This document shows positions 55,368-63,994 of a DNA stretch of 64,000 bases, one piece after another. The DNA comes from Cytobacillus sp. IB215665. Its GTDB lineage: Bacteria; Bacillota; Bacilli; Bacillales; SM2101. Location: assembly GCF_033963835.1 (NCBI RefSeq), contig NZ_JAXBME010000003.1, positions 186,001-250,000 on the forward strand. Direction: 5' to 3'. Numbering within the stretch: the stretch's first letter is position 1; the number at the start of each line of letters is the position of its first letter. The notes beneath the pieces were generated by a model. It was given only the letters and a program-made list of their open reading frames with translations. It made no database searches and was not told the DNA's origin. The translations under genes and the position numbers were made by a program.

Positions 55368-56144
55368 TTATTTTCCATTAAATTTAGGAGGTCGCTTCTC
55401 AGAAAATGCATGTAGAGCTTCCAATCGATCTTCGGTCGGAATTGTTACTTCATATGCCTTTCTTTCAATTTCCAGACCTGTTTGTAAATCAGTATTCATC
55501 CCCTGCTTTATAGCAAACTTTGCTTGTTGTAAAGCAATAGGGCCATTTTTCAGCATTTCATTAGCAAATTGTATACTTTCGTCTATTAAATGATCTTTAG
55601 GTACAACTTTAGTAACTAAACCATACGTTAAAGCCTGTGCAGAATTTAACCTTTTAGCTGTCAAAATTAATTCTAGAGCTTTTTCTGTTCCTATTATTCG
55701 AGGTAGACGTTGTGTACCGCCAGCACCTGGAATAATAGCTAAACTCGTTTCAGTTAAGCCTAATTGTGTACCTTCAACAACGAAACGGAAATCACAAGAT
55801 AGAGCTAACTCGAGTCCACCACCAAATGCATAACCATTTATTGCAGCAATAGTCGGTTGAGGTAGTTTATCAATGTTTGTGAATAATTGACCAATTTTAG
55901 TCAAATTTCTTTTTACCTCTGTGTCAGATAATGTTCTTCTCTCTTTTAAGTCTGCGCCTACTGAAAATGCCTTATCACCTGTCCCTGTAAAAATAACAAC
56001 TCTAATGTCATTACTAGCATGTATTTCTTCAATCGTTTTCTCTAAACTACATAGCAAATCGTAATTAAAACAATTAAGAGCATCAGGACGATTTAATGTA
56101 ACAGTTGCAATATGATTTTCGACATGAAATTTTACGACACTAAT
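55368..56144 (-). CDS. Enoyl-CoA hydratase, probable ATT start
   Basis: A crotonase-fold enzyme of 258 residues, the usual length, hydrating trans-2-enoyl-CoA in fatty-acid oxidation. Blocks: TVTLNRPDALN near residue 16, FSVGADLKER (about 63-72), and NGYAFGGGLELALSCDFRF (about 98-116), with catalytic Glu in the ETSLAIIPGAGGTQRL segment (about 130-145). The conserved N-terminus is encoded upstream of the first standard start codon in frame (TTG at 56057). The frame contains no ATG, GTG or TTG between the upstream TGA and that point, but ATT at 56144 lies five bases after AGGTG. Starting at 56057 would delete the first beta strands. ATT initiation is inferred; a sequence error in an ATG is the alternative. 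Confidence 0.85.
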   Translation of the reverse strand: MSVVKFHVENHIATVTLNRPDALNCFNYDLLCSLEKTIEEIHASNDIRVVIFTGTGDKAFSVGADLKERRTLSDTEVKRNLTKIGQLFTNIDKLPQPTIAAINGYAFGGGLELALSCDFRFVVEGTQLGLTETSLAIIPGAGGTQRLPRIIGTEKALELILTAKRLNSAQALTYGLVTKVVPKDHLIDESIQFANEMLKNGPIALQQAKFAIKQGMNTDLQTGLEIERKAYEVTIPTEDRLEALHAFSEKRPPKFNGK

Positions 56145-56245
56145 AAGATCACCTACTTCATTTATTCATAGTTATTGTTCTAATTCTAAGTTAAATGGAT
56201 AAATTCCTTTTTTTAAAGGAAAATCATTCAGAAAATTTTGTTTTT

Positions 56246-56340
56246 TATAGAAGTATGCGTTGTTTGACAAAATATAAACATGTATACATTTAGCGTTCTT
56301 GGCATCTTTTTTACATTTAAAATGATTAAGTTCTTATAAA
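56246..56340 (+). repeat. Dispersed intergenic repeat, truncated copy
   Basis: Recognised by ACAAAATATAAACATG and TTGGCATCTTTTTTACAT. Confidence 0.6.
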
Positions 56341-56368
56341 ACTCATCGTAGTGTCCATTATTAGTAAT

Positions 56369-56527
56369 GCTGTTTTCAAATTGATTGTTGTTTTTCGTAT
56401 TAAGAAATAAACAAGTAGTCAACTAACATTCGTGGTACCTTTTCTCCATACGACGATGCCCAACATATCAAACCACTTGTTATCGTACTAATTTGATAAC
56501 AATAGCAACAGAGTTTAAGAAAAGAGC
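56369..56527 (+). repeat. Dispersed intergenic repeat, full copy
   Basis: 159 bp from GCTGTTTTCAAATTG to GAGTTTAAGAAAAGAGC, including CGTATTAAGAAATAAACAAG. With the preceding fragment it fills most of the gap 56145-56580. Confidence 0.85.
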
Positions 56528-56580
56528 TTTGACAAACTATTTACATGTATAAATGTCATGAAATTGTGATACTTTTCACA

Positions 56581-56633
56581 TTGATAGTAAAGAATTTTAG
56601 CAGTATAATTATGGTATACCGAACGTTCGATAC
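56581..56633 (+). promoter_or_regulatory. Strong promoter overlapped by a palindromic operator
   Basis: TTGATA (56581-56586), 17-nt spacer, TATAAT (56604-56609), then the palindrome GTATACCGAACGTTCGATAC at 56614-56633 over the expected start point. The core CGAACGTTCG is perfect and the outer GTAT/ATAC arms also pair. This looks like a TetR-type operator for the DUF5692 gene. The cognate repressor was not identified in the window. Confidence 0.65.
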
Positions 56634-56697
56634 GTTATCATTCAAATTTTTTCATGACATTATTTTATATTAAAAATTAAATAACGTAGAGGATGAG

Positions 56698-57528
56698 ATG
56701 ATTATGAATATTACCATTTGGCCACACGTAATTACTATGCCTATTTACTTTACAGTTTTAATATTCATCGTCGCTTTTTTCAGAAAACACTATAAACTAG
56801 CAGCTTATTTTTGGATTGCATCTCTATTTACATTCCCATTATGGATTCTAGGTGGAGTTGAAGGATGGTTTCGCTGGGCGAAAATATTAAGTGTCATCAT
56901 ACCAACCATCATCGTTGGCTTTTCGCGTATAGCCGTTTACGAAAATAAAAAAGGTAAAATATGGGATGTTTTAAAATCAGAGCAATTTCTATGGTTTTTC
57001 TACGCCATCTTGTTTTTAAATATTATGGAAGCAACGATAAAAGATGCTACTATGGGTAATTATTTTAATGCAGCAACCGGGTTTCTCTTATGTGTCACCA
57101 TACCATTCGCTCCAAAGTTTTGGAAGATTACTACTGAAAAACATGGAGATCTTATAGCTTATACGACTGCTTCTTGGAACTTTCTCTATACAACATGGAA
57201 CGCTTGCTTCGTCTATGCTGAGAGTCCTGTCTATTTTGCGAGTTCATTAACTATTTTACTTGCAGCAGAGCTATACCCATTGATGAAAGGACGTCCAGAA
57301 TTATATATTATTGCTCGAGTATATACACTAGCTGCACACCTGCTCTTAAGAGCAAGTTTTGATATATTCCCTATGACGATGGATTCCTCTTCTTGGTATA
57401 ATCCAGAAGTATTAAAAACATGGGGTATGATTAACTTCATCTTAATCGTTCCATATGTCTTTTGGCATATGTGGCAATTACAAACTGGAAAAGCCGAAAA
57501 AAGCTTTAGACGTCAGCGCGCGGCATAA
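56698..57528 (+). CDS. DUF5692 family membrane protein
   Basis: A 276-residue integral membrane protein with about eight hydrophobic segments and many Trp and Phe residues. Blocks such as WILGGVEGWFRWAKILSVII and TTASWNFLYTTWNACFVYAE match the DUF5692 family, whose function is unknown. AGAGG lies five bases before the ATG at 56698; an ATG two codons later is also possible. Controlled by a strong promoter with an operator-like palindrome, so it is probably induced by a specific signal. Confidence 0.85.
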   Translation: MIMNITIWPHVITMPIYFTVLIFIVAFFRKHYKLAAYFWIASLFTFPLWILGGVEGWFRWAKILSVIIPTIIVGFSRIAVYENKKGKIWDVLKSEQFLWFFYAILFLNIMEATIKDATMGNYFNAATGFLLCVTIPFAPKFWKITTEKHGDLIAYTTASWNFLYTTWNACFVYAESPVYFASSLTILLAAELYPLMKGRPELYIIARVYTLAAHLLLRASFDIFPMTMDSSSWYNPEVLKTWGMINFILIVPYVFWHMWQLQTGKAEKSFRRQRAA

Positions 57529-57550
57529 TTTCCATCACTATTTGATTTTT

Positions 57551-57564
57551 TGAAAGCGCTTTAC
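57551..57564. promoter_or_regulatory. cre-like site in a convergent intergenic region
   Basis: TGAAAGCGCTTTAC is a near-perfect cre match, but it lies after the stop codons of both flanking genes. A role as roadblock or chance are both possible. Confidence 0.35.
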
Positions 57565-57570
57565 AAATTA

Positions 57571-57606
57571 AAGGTCAGACCCTAGCTAAACTGGGGATCT
57601 GACCTT
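57571..57606. terminator. Hairpin between convergent genes
   Basis: AAGGTCAGA/TCTGACCTT hairpin followed on the minus strand by TTTAATTT. Confidence 0.7.
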
Positions 57607-57663
57607 CATGCTGTTCATCTATTTGTATATGTTACAATTAGCCTATATCTTATGATGCTTCAA

Positions 57664-59220
57664 TTATAAGCTTGTTGTTGCTTGCTGTTTTAAAGCACGT
57701 CTTAATATTTTTCCTGTTGTGTTTTTTGGTAACTCTTCTATAAACTCTATTGAGGTAGGGGTTTTATATTTTGCTAGATGCTCTATACAATAATCAAGGA
57801 CTTCTTTCTCAGTAAGTTGATTGTTTGTTGTTACTACAAAGCTTTTTACTGCCTCACCAAAGTTCGGATCTGGAACACCAATGACTGCAGCCTCGATAAT
57901 ATCTGGATGATTATATAGAACCTCCTCTACTTCTCGTGGATATACATTATATCCACCTACTAGTACCATGTCTTTTTTTCTATCTACAATATAAAAATAC
58001 CCCTCTTCATCCATACGTGCCAAATCACCAGTGTATAACCACCCATCCATAATTGTATGAGCAGTTTCTTCAGGCATTTTATAATAACCTTTCATCACAT
58101 TTGGCCCACGAACAATAAGCTCACCTACTTGTCCCGGTGGTACCTCCTCACCCATTTCGTCAACTACCTTATTTTCTATATTAAAAATACTTGTACCAAT
58201 AGAGCCTGGTTTTCTTGGACGATCTAGCGGATTAAAGGCTGTTACTGGAGATGCTTCAGACAATCCGTAACCCTCTGATACGATAACATTAAACTTTTGT
58301 TCAAAACCTTTTAACAGTGCTACTGGCATTGATGCACCACCAGAAATACAAAGACGTAAAGATGCTAAATCTTCTTTATTTCCGTCTGGATGTTGTAATA
58401 AAAAGTTATACATCGTTGGGACACCTGCAAAAACTGTCGCTTCATATGTCTTTGCAACACGAAATACTTCTTCGGGACTAAACTTTGGTAATATTATCAA
58501 CGTTCCGCCATTCATAAGTGGAGCATTCAGTGCAACGGTTAGGCAAAACACATGAAACATCGGTAATGTAGTAATTACTCGGTCAGTATCACTTAATTTT
58601 AAATATTGTGCAACATCTATCGCATTACTATACAAATTTTTATGAGTCAGCATTGCCCCTTTTGGTTTACCTGTTGTTCCTGATGTATAAAGGATAACTG
58701 CTACATCATCTTCAGCTAATGTTGGACCTTCATAATTAAAACTTCCTAATGAGATTATCTTTGAAAACGATTTCATTTTTTCTAATGTAACAATTGCTGA
58801 TGAATCAATACCGGCGTCTTTTCCTTGTGGTGTTTCACAATAAATGATATGTTCGACACCTTTCATGATAGGAAGCATAGGTTCTACTTGTGGAAGTAAA
58901 ACATCAAAGGTAATAATCGCTTTAACATCCCCATTATTAACGATATAACTAATTTCATCGGCAGTATAAATAGGATTAATAGGTATAATAGTTGCTCCTA
59001 CCTTCAATGCACCGTAAAGCGAAATTACAAAGTAAGGTGAATTACCTAATAAGAGTGCAATGTGATCCCCTTTGCCAATACCTAGTTTGTCTAACCCACT
59101 AGCAAACGCATTCACAGCACTATCTAGCTCAGCATATGTGCTAGCTTTATCTTGAAAAATATAAGCTGGTTTTGCTGGGTATTTCTGTGCAGATTCTGAC
59201 AAGCGCGAAGTTAAATTCAA
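57664..59220 (-). CDS. lcfB: Long-chain fatty-acid-CoA ligase (LcfB/YhfL-like)
   Basis: Activates fatty acids to acyl-CoA through acyl-AMP. 518 residues with the AMP-binding signature [20 protein letters not shown] (about 178-197), the [14 protein letters not shown] block (about 315), [16 protein letters not shown] (about 390) and the C-terminal catalytic lysine in [13 protein letters not shown] (about 500). Start is TTG after GGGAGG. The promoter region holds a FadR operator, which fits induction by long-chain acyl-CoA. In B. subtilis lcfB (yhfL) lies near yhfI, yhfK and yhfN, as here. Confidence 0.93.
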   Translation of the reverse strand: MNLTSRLSESAQKYPAKPAYIFQDKASTYAELDSAVNAFASGLDKLGIGKGDHIALLLGNSPYFVISLYGALKVGATIIPINPIYTADEISYIVNNGDVKAIITFDVLLPQVEPMLPIMKGVEHIIYCETPQGKDAGIDSSAIVTLEKMKSFSKIISLGSFNYEGPTLAEDDVAVILYTSGTTGKPKGAMLTHKNLYSNAIDVAQYLKLSDTDRVITTLPMFHVFCLTVALNAPLMNGGTLIILPKFSPEEVFRVAKTYEATVFAGVPTMYNFLLQHPDGNKEDLASLRLCISGGASMPVALLKGFEQKFNVIVSEGYGLSEASPVTAFNPLDRPRKPGSIGTSIFNIENKVVDEMGEEVPPGQVGELIVRGPNVMKGYYKMPEETAHTIMDGWLYTGDLARMDEEGYFYIVDRKKDMVLVGGYNVYPREVEEVLYNHPDIIEAAVIGVPDPNFGEAVKSFVVTTNNQLTEKEVLDYCIEHLAKYKTPTSIEFIEELPKNTTGKILRRALKQQATTSL

Positions 59221-59233
59221 AATACTCCCTCCC

Positions 59234-59259
59234 TATTATAATGAATGAGTAACCATTCA
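59234..59259 (-). promoter_or_regulatory. FadR operator and -10 box of lcfB
   Basis: TGAATGAGTAACCATTCA (59242-59259) matches the Bacillus FadR consensus TGAATGANTANTCATTCA at all but one fixed position, within AATGAATG/CATTCATT arms. A TATAAT -10 box directly adjoins it on the minus strand. Confidence 0.78.
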
Positions 59260-59370
59260 TTTTTTCGGCATATTAATATACACTTCTATTATATTGAAAT
59301 AATCTAGTTTACTCAAGGAACGAAATAAAAAATTTCTGAAATTTATTTCATTTCATTATTTTTAACTATT

Positions 59371-60102
59371 TCAACCCCAAACATAGCCAGTTTTTGCAAG
59401 AGTTACATTACCTTGATATAGTTTTTCAGCTTCCCTAATTAATTGTTCATGATCACCAAAATGTGGAAGATGCGTAAGTAAAAGTTCCTTGACATTACCT
59501 TTATTTGCGATAAAACCAGCTTCTTCACTAGTCATGTGTCCAGCGTTCGTTCCATTTTGATTTGCATATAAATTGCTTTCACAAATAAATAAATCGGCTT
59601 GTTGAGCAAATGAAATAAATTTATTATCAAAACTGGAGTCAGCTGTATAAACAATTGATTGATCACCTGCTTGTATTTCCATAGCATAGCACATTACTGG
59701 GTGAACTGTTTGCATAAAGGTAACGGAAAAAGGTCCAATGTGTAATTTTTTTTCAGGGTTATATGCAATTCCTCTTGAAATATTTTTATACGATAGCCTA
59801 TCAAACTCTATTTGATCATGTGAATGTCCATAAATCGGTAGTTCCTTCAGTTCTTTCCCCATAAATCTGTGAATTAACAAAGCATATTGTAGAGGACCAA
59901 TGTCTGCAATATGATCATGATGATAGTGAGAAAGTAAAACAGCATCAAGTTGGTCAATTTGAATAAATTTTTGCAGTTGCGATAGAACCGCGCTACCGCA
60001 ATCAACCAATAATGAAAAACCTTCATGCTCAATTAAATAACCTGACGTTGCTTCCCCTGCGGCAGGATACCCACCCCAATATCCAATTACAGTCATCTTC
60101 AT
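59371..60102 (-). CDS. yhfI: MBL-fold metal-dependent hydrolase (YhfI-like)
   Basis: A 243-residue metallo-beta-lactamase fold protein close to RNase Z-type and YhfI hydrolases. Zinc ligands are in LSHYHHDHIADIG (HxHxDH, about 60-71), HPV near 138, the Asp in VYTADSSFD (about 159) and the terminal His in LLTHLPHFG (about 215). Substrate unknown. Four in-frame starts are possible; the ATG at 60102 (MKMTVIGYWGG) is best spaced from GGAAG. The divergent yhfH gene next door repeats the B. subtilis yhfH-yhfI pair. Confidence 0.88.
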   Translation of the reverse strand: MKMTVIGYWGGYPAAGEATSGYLIEHEGFSLLVDCGSAVLSQLQKFIQIDQLDAVLLSHYHHDHIADIGPLQYALLIHRFMGKELKELPIYGHSHDQIEFDRLSYKNISRGIAYNPEKKLHIGPFSVTFMQTVHPVMCYAMEIQAGDQSIVYTADSSFDNKFISFAQQADLFICESNLYANQNGTNAGHMTSEEAGFIANKGNVKELLLTHLPHFGDHEQLIREAEKLYQGNVTLAKTGYVWG

Positions 60103-60355
60103 CTTCATTCTTCCTTTCAAAATACTCCTATTTCATTTCATTGTACCCTTTTACACTTAAATATTACACTCTACATAAACCTGCCAGAACCTAACCGATC
60201 TTCGTTAAATATCGCTGGTAACACTTAAAAACCATTTATGATGGATGTATGCTATCAATTTTGCCTATTTACAAGCTTTGTTACAAAACAGTTATTGACT
60301 GGATGAATCTGTTATAATACAATATATACATAACATAATTCGGAGGGGATACGAA

Positions 60356-60484
60356 ATGATCGAGAAAAGTAGTGACTTCTTCAAAAACTTACCACCAAAA
60401 AAATGTACTGATTGTAATAAAGAAATAGATGAACAGCATGAATGCTATGGTAACATCTGTAACGATTGTCTTCATGTTAAATAA
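60356..60484 (+). CDS. yhfH: YhfH-like small zinc-ribbon protein
   Basis: A 42-residue protein, MIEKSSDFFKNLPPKKCTDC followed by NKEIDEQHECYGNICNDCLHVK (quoted in parts). Four or five cysteines in CxxC pairs suggest a zinc ribbon. B. subtilis YhfH has the same LPPKKC and EQHECY features and also lies beside yhfI. Function unknown. CGGAGGGG precedes the ATG and a TATAAT box lies 40 bp upstream. Confidence 0.85.
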   Translation: MIEKSSDFFKNLPPKKCTDCNKEIDEQHECYGNICNDCLHVK

Positions 60485-60500
60485 TAAATTTATAAATAAT

Positions 60501-60531
60501 AGCCTGCTGATAACGAATCAGCAGGCTTTGT
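60501..60531 (+). terminator. Terminator after yhfH
   Basis: AGCCTGCTGAT/ATCAGCAGGCT perfect 11-bp hairpin followed by TTGTT. Confidence 0.85.
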
Positions 60532-60609
60532 TCTATGCTCTAATATTTTTATCTTTATTTCAAGAATCAGTTGAATAGACTCTCCACTTGAAATTCCAAG
60601 ATTTGTTCA

Positions 60610-62814
60610 TTATGATTGTGCAGCATTTGCTCCATATTTACGCTTAAACTGCATTACAAAATATAATAGCGTTCCTAATGACATCAATACAATGAACATT
60701 AAAAGGATTGTTGCATTTTGCCACATAAATCCATAATCACCGCTTGATATAACTGCCTTCAACCCTGAAACTGTATAGGTCATTGGTAATAATGTATTAA
60801 ACGGTTGTAATACATCTGGAATTACTTCTAACGGGAACGTTCCGGCACTAGTTGTTAATTGCAAAATTAAAATAACTATTGCTAAGAAGCGTCCTGGATC
60901 ATTAAAGCAAGTCACTAAAAACTGAATCAATGTGATAAAGGTTACACTAGTTAGAATGCTAAACAAGATAAATAATGGGACACTTTTCACTTCAAGACCT
61001 AAGCCATATAATAGCACTGCATCGGCTATTAGCGCTTGAATTATACCAACTATAACCAGTACTCCAAATTTACTAATAAACCAACTAAACGGATTTTTTG
61101 GCGCTGCGATCGTTTCACGTAAAGGAAATACAATCGACAAGAGCAATGCCCCCACAAACAACCCTAAACTTAAGAAGTATGGCGCAAACCCTGTTCCATA
61201 GTTTGGTACTTCATTCATTTTCTTTTCTTCGACTGTTACTGGGTCTGCGAACATATTATACATATCATCGTTACCTGATATTTCCGATGTCTCTGTGGAG
61301 GCATCAGTTAATTTCGTAGAAAGTTCATTCGCTCCTTCAGAAAGCTCTCCAAACCCATCAATTAAGTCTATAGATCCATCTGCTAATTGACTAGCTCCAT
61401 CTTCTAGCGCCAAAGAGCCAGTTGCTAATTCATCTATACCAGCTGATAATTTATTACTACCGTCTAGTAAATTGCCAGTACCTACTTGTGCCTCTGTAAT
61501 CTTTTCTCCGAATAATTGAAGCCCACCTACAAGTTGATCTTGACCATCTAACAGTTTAGTAGCACCATCAACTAGCACCTGTTGCCCTTCAGCCAACTCG
61601 ATTATTCCAGTTTGTAACGCAAGTTGTCCTTGATGAAGCTTATTCATTTCTGTTGAAAGTACTGTTGCACCACCATTAATTTCGTCAGCAGCAACCGTTA
61701 ACTGTTCTAATCCACCATTTACTTCTTTACTTCCATCTATTAAGCTCGCCATGGTTACTTTAAGTTGTTCCTTTTGTTCCTCAGGTAACGAATCAAACAT
61801 CGGTTGAATCACTTCATTTAATTGTTCAATACCAGTTGATAACTGGGCAGATCCAGCTGCAGTTTGTTCTGCTGCTTGTTTCCATTGTTCTATGGATCCA
61901 ATTAACTGTTGTGTCCCATCATTTAACTGTAAGGATCCATCTGTTAATTGAGGTATAGAAGACTGAGCTGTTTCCACTCCCTGAAGTGATTGTTGCAAAC
62001 CATTTGACAATTGTTCTGTACCATTTTGAGCTTCAAGAGCTCCAGCTAACAATTCTTCCTGGCCTGTCTTCATTTCCCCAAATCCATCTTTTAAAGCTGT
62101 TACGCCATCAACTAATTCTTTTGAACCATTATTTGATGCTTGTAACCCTTCCTTAAATGTAATTGTATTGCTTGCTAGCTTTGCTAAATTTTCTTGCAAC
62201 GTAATTGCACCATCGTTTAGTTCGGTAACTCCATCATCAATCTTACTTGCACCATCACTAGCCTCTGTTAAACCATCTGCTAATTCATCAACATTGTCAA
62301 ATAGGCTTTCTGCGAATGTTGCACTAATTTCATTCGCTAGCTCGCCTTTAATTTTTTCAATTGCAGATTCTCCAATTTGTCCAGCAAGAAAGTTATAACT
62401 TTCATTAGGTATATATTTAAGCTCTAGCTTGGTAGGGTTATCTTCTAACAATGTTGTAGCACGCTCAGAAAAATCTACTGGAATTTCAACCATCATATAA
62501 TAATCTAGATTATCCAACCCTTCTTGAGCTACATTTTCATCTACAAAATCCCATCCAAAACCTTCATTATCTTTTAATTGATCTACTAAATCATCTCCTA
62601 TGTGCAGTTCTTCATCATTATACACTGTACCAATATCTTGATTTACGACTGCTACAGGTAAACGATCCATCTGATCGTATGGATCCCAGAAAGCCCATAA
62701 AAACATTCCACTATATAACAGCGGAATAAACATTAACACAATGATTGGAACAATGAGTTTCTTGTTCGTTACCATCGCTTTTAGTTCTTGTATTAACAGT
62801 GATATTCCTCTCAT
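60610..62814 (-). CDS. yhgE: YhgE/Pip family membrane protein
   Basis: A 734-residue protein with one N-terminal membrane helix (about 19-36), a very long extracellular coiled region (about 170-540) made of heptad-like repeats (LNDG, QLSNGLQ, LADGS and similar), and five to six C-terminal membrane helices (about 560-725) of the ABC-2 permease type. The family includes the Pip phage-infection protein of Lactococcus and the EsaA component of type VII secretion. It is a partner of the TetR gene immediately upstream and shares a 23-bp operator with it. No ATPase gene or WXG100 gene is nearby. Confidence 0.9.
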   Translation of the reverse strand: MRGISLLIQELKAMVTNKKLIVPIIVLMFIPLLYSGMFLWAFWDPYDQMDRLPVAVVNQDIGTVYNDEELHIGDDLVDQLKDNEGFGWDFVDENVAQEGLDNLDYYMMVEIPVDFSERATTLLEDNPTKLELKYIPNESYNFLAGQIGESAIEKIKGELANEISATFAESLFDNVDELADGLTEASDGASKIDDGVTELNDGAITLQENLAKLASNTITFKEGLQASNNGSKELVDGVTALKDGFGEMKTGQEELLAGALEAQNGTEQLSNGLQQSLQGVETAQSSIPQLTDGSLQLNDGTQQLIGSIEQWKQAAEQTAAGSAQLSTGIEQLNEVIQPMFDSLPEEQKEQLKVTMASLIDGSKEVNGGLEQLTVAADEINGGATVLSTEMNKLHQGQLALQTGIIELAEGQQVLVDGATKLLDGQDQLVGGLQLFGEKITEAQVGTGNLLDGSNKLSAGIDELATGSLALEDGASQLADGSIDLIDGFGELSEGANELSTKLTDASTETSEISGNDDMYNMFADPVTVEEKKMNEVPNYGTGFAPYFLSLGLFVGALLLSIVFPLRETIAAPKNPFSWFISKFGVLVIVGIIQALIADAVLLYGLGLEVKSVPLFILFSILTSVTFITLIQFLVTCFNDPGRFLAIVILILQLTTSAGTFPLEVIPDVLQPFNTLLPMTYTVSGLKAVISSGDYGFMWQNATILLMFIVLMSLGTLLYFVMQFKRKYGANAAQS

Positions 62815-62834
62815 AGTATCCCCCTAGTAACATT

Positions 62835-62857
62835 TGACTGTTTTGTTCATTTGGTCA
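62835..62857. promoter_or_regulatory. TetR operator copy 1 (upstream of yhgE)
   Basis: A 23-bp element with ends TGAC and GTCA. It matches, in inverted orientation, 19 of 23 bases of the element at 63477-63499; the shared parts are TGACCA, ATGAACAA and AGTCA. Confidence 0.72.
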
Positions 62858-62879
62858 ATAATGCTGAAAAATTTAAGGA

Positions 62880-63455
62880 TCATCTAATTGATAATCCCTC
62901 TAAGAAATAGAGCTCGAATAAGTGTAATATTTGTTCCTTATCTAACGGTTCGCGATTTTTTTCCCAATCAAAAATTAATGCAATATACAATTTTAAAAAG
63001 ATAAATGCGGTCATTTCTGGATCACAATTTCTCATTTCTTTTTTATCTATTGCAACGATAATTTTCTGTTTAATAAATCCAATAATAGCATCTTCGAGTT
63101 TAACCATAGCTTCTTGGACAGCAGGTGTACCAATCTGATTTTCCTCTTCAATTAACTTAATCATCAGTTGGTGTCTCTTTCTAAATTCTAAAATTTTGTA
63201 TAAAGCTCTATGCGCATTTTCGTGGAAACGTAATGTTGGATCAATAGCTTCTTCGGCAGCCTCTTTCATTTCAGCAATTAATGAAGATGTTATTTCGTCA
63301 AATAACTCTTCCTTATTTTTAAAGAATGTATATATCGTACCTTTCCCAACATTAGCGAGTTTTGCGACTTGGTCCATCGTTGTTGCTTTATACCCAAACA
63401 AAGAAAAAGATTTTGTCGCTGCGTCTATTATTAGTTGTTTTCGATCTTTAACCAC
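62880..63455 (-). CDS. yhgD: TetR family transcriptional regulator (YhgD-like)
   Basis: A 191-residue repressor. The helix-turn-helix is ATTMDQVAKLANVGKGTIYT (about 24-43), followed by FFKNKEELFDEI, the usual end of the DNA-binding domain. The C-terminal ligand domain is typical of the YhgD/FadR-like subgroup. It directly precedes the YhgE gene (65 bp), as yhgD-yhgE in B. subtilis. Operator copies lie before both genes, so autoregulation and repression of yhgE are likely. Inducer unknown. Confidence 0.9.
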   Translation of the reverse strand: MVKDRKQLIIDAATKSFSLFGYKATTMDQVAKLANVGKGTIYTFFKNKEELFDEITSSLIAEMKEAAEEAIDPTLRFHENAHRALYKILEFRKRHQLMIKLIEEENQIGTPAVQEAMVKLEDAIIGFIKQKIIVAIDKKEMRNCDPEMTAFIFLKLYIALIFDWEKNREPLDKEQILHLFELYFLEGLSIR

Positions 63456-63476
63456 TGCTACACCTCATTCCACAAC

Positions 63477-63499
63477 TGACCAGATGAACAATTTAGTCA
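63477..63499. promoter_or_regulatory. TetR operator copy 2 (upstream of the regulator gene)
   Basis: Partner of the element at 62835-62857; 22 bp before the regulator start. Being present at both genes and nowhere else that I noticed supports operator function. Confidence 0.72.
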
Positions 63500-63714
63500 T
63501 TTAGTATGAAGATACTATAACACAAGACCAAAACCTTGAGCAACACTTTTGGTATTAATTTTATAAAAACAGTTTTTTCTAAAAAATGCAAACGTATTCA
63601 TACCTTCAGTCTGTAGATGTATGAAAGTTCCTTTTCGTATCGGTTTAAATTCGTAGCAATCATTCAATACAAATACCAATTTATTCCAATTATTTATAAG
63701 TTACGCTTAAGGCA

Positions 63715-63847
63715 AGGATCTTTTCGTTACAATTTAATGCATTAGACAAGTTGTTTATTATATCCAGTTCTTATTCGGTTTTAAAAAGGCGAGATGTAAC
63801 AAAAGATTGTTAACTACATGTAGAATGATTCTTACGAGAAACAGCCT
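63715..63847 (-). repeat. Probable worn copy of the dispersed intergenic repeat
   Basis: Begins AAGGATCTTTTCGTTACAA and ends ACGAGAAACAGCC; the interior is diverged. It lies in the gap 63500-63871. Confidence 0.4.
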
Positions 63848-63871
63848 AATGTAAATAAAGGAGGAATACAG

Positions 63872-63994
63872 ATGGACATGAATCACTATTTACAAAGAAT
63901 AGGAGTACACTCCCTCACAGGTGAAAAAGAACAAGACTTGAGAATCTTACTACGACATCACCTATACACAGTTCCATTTAAGACAAAAGATTAG
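63872..63994 (+). pseudogene. Arylamine N-acetyltransferase N-terminus, closed by an early stop
   Basis: ATG at 63872 follows AAAGGAGG and encodes MDMNHYLQRIGVHSLTGEKE, then LRILLRHHLYTVPF. Arylamine N-acetyltransferases begin this way and continue IPFENLD..., but here the frame reads KTKD and stops (TAG at 63992-63994). Only 40 codons are made. The window ends six bases later, so I cannot see whether the gene resumes in another frame. Assignment rests on a short N-terminal pattern. Confidence 0.5.

Noticed and set aside
55126..55368. T-box or riboswitch before the TrpX-like gene
   Set aside because: The 100-base leader has no T-box sequence, specifier loop or terminator/antiterminator pair.
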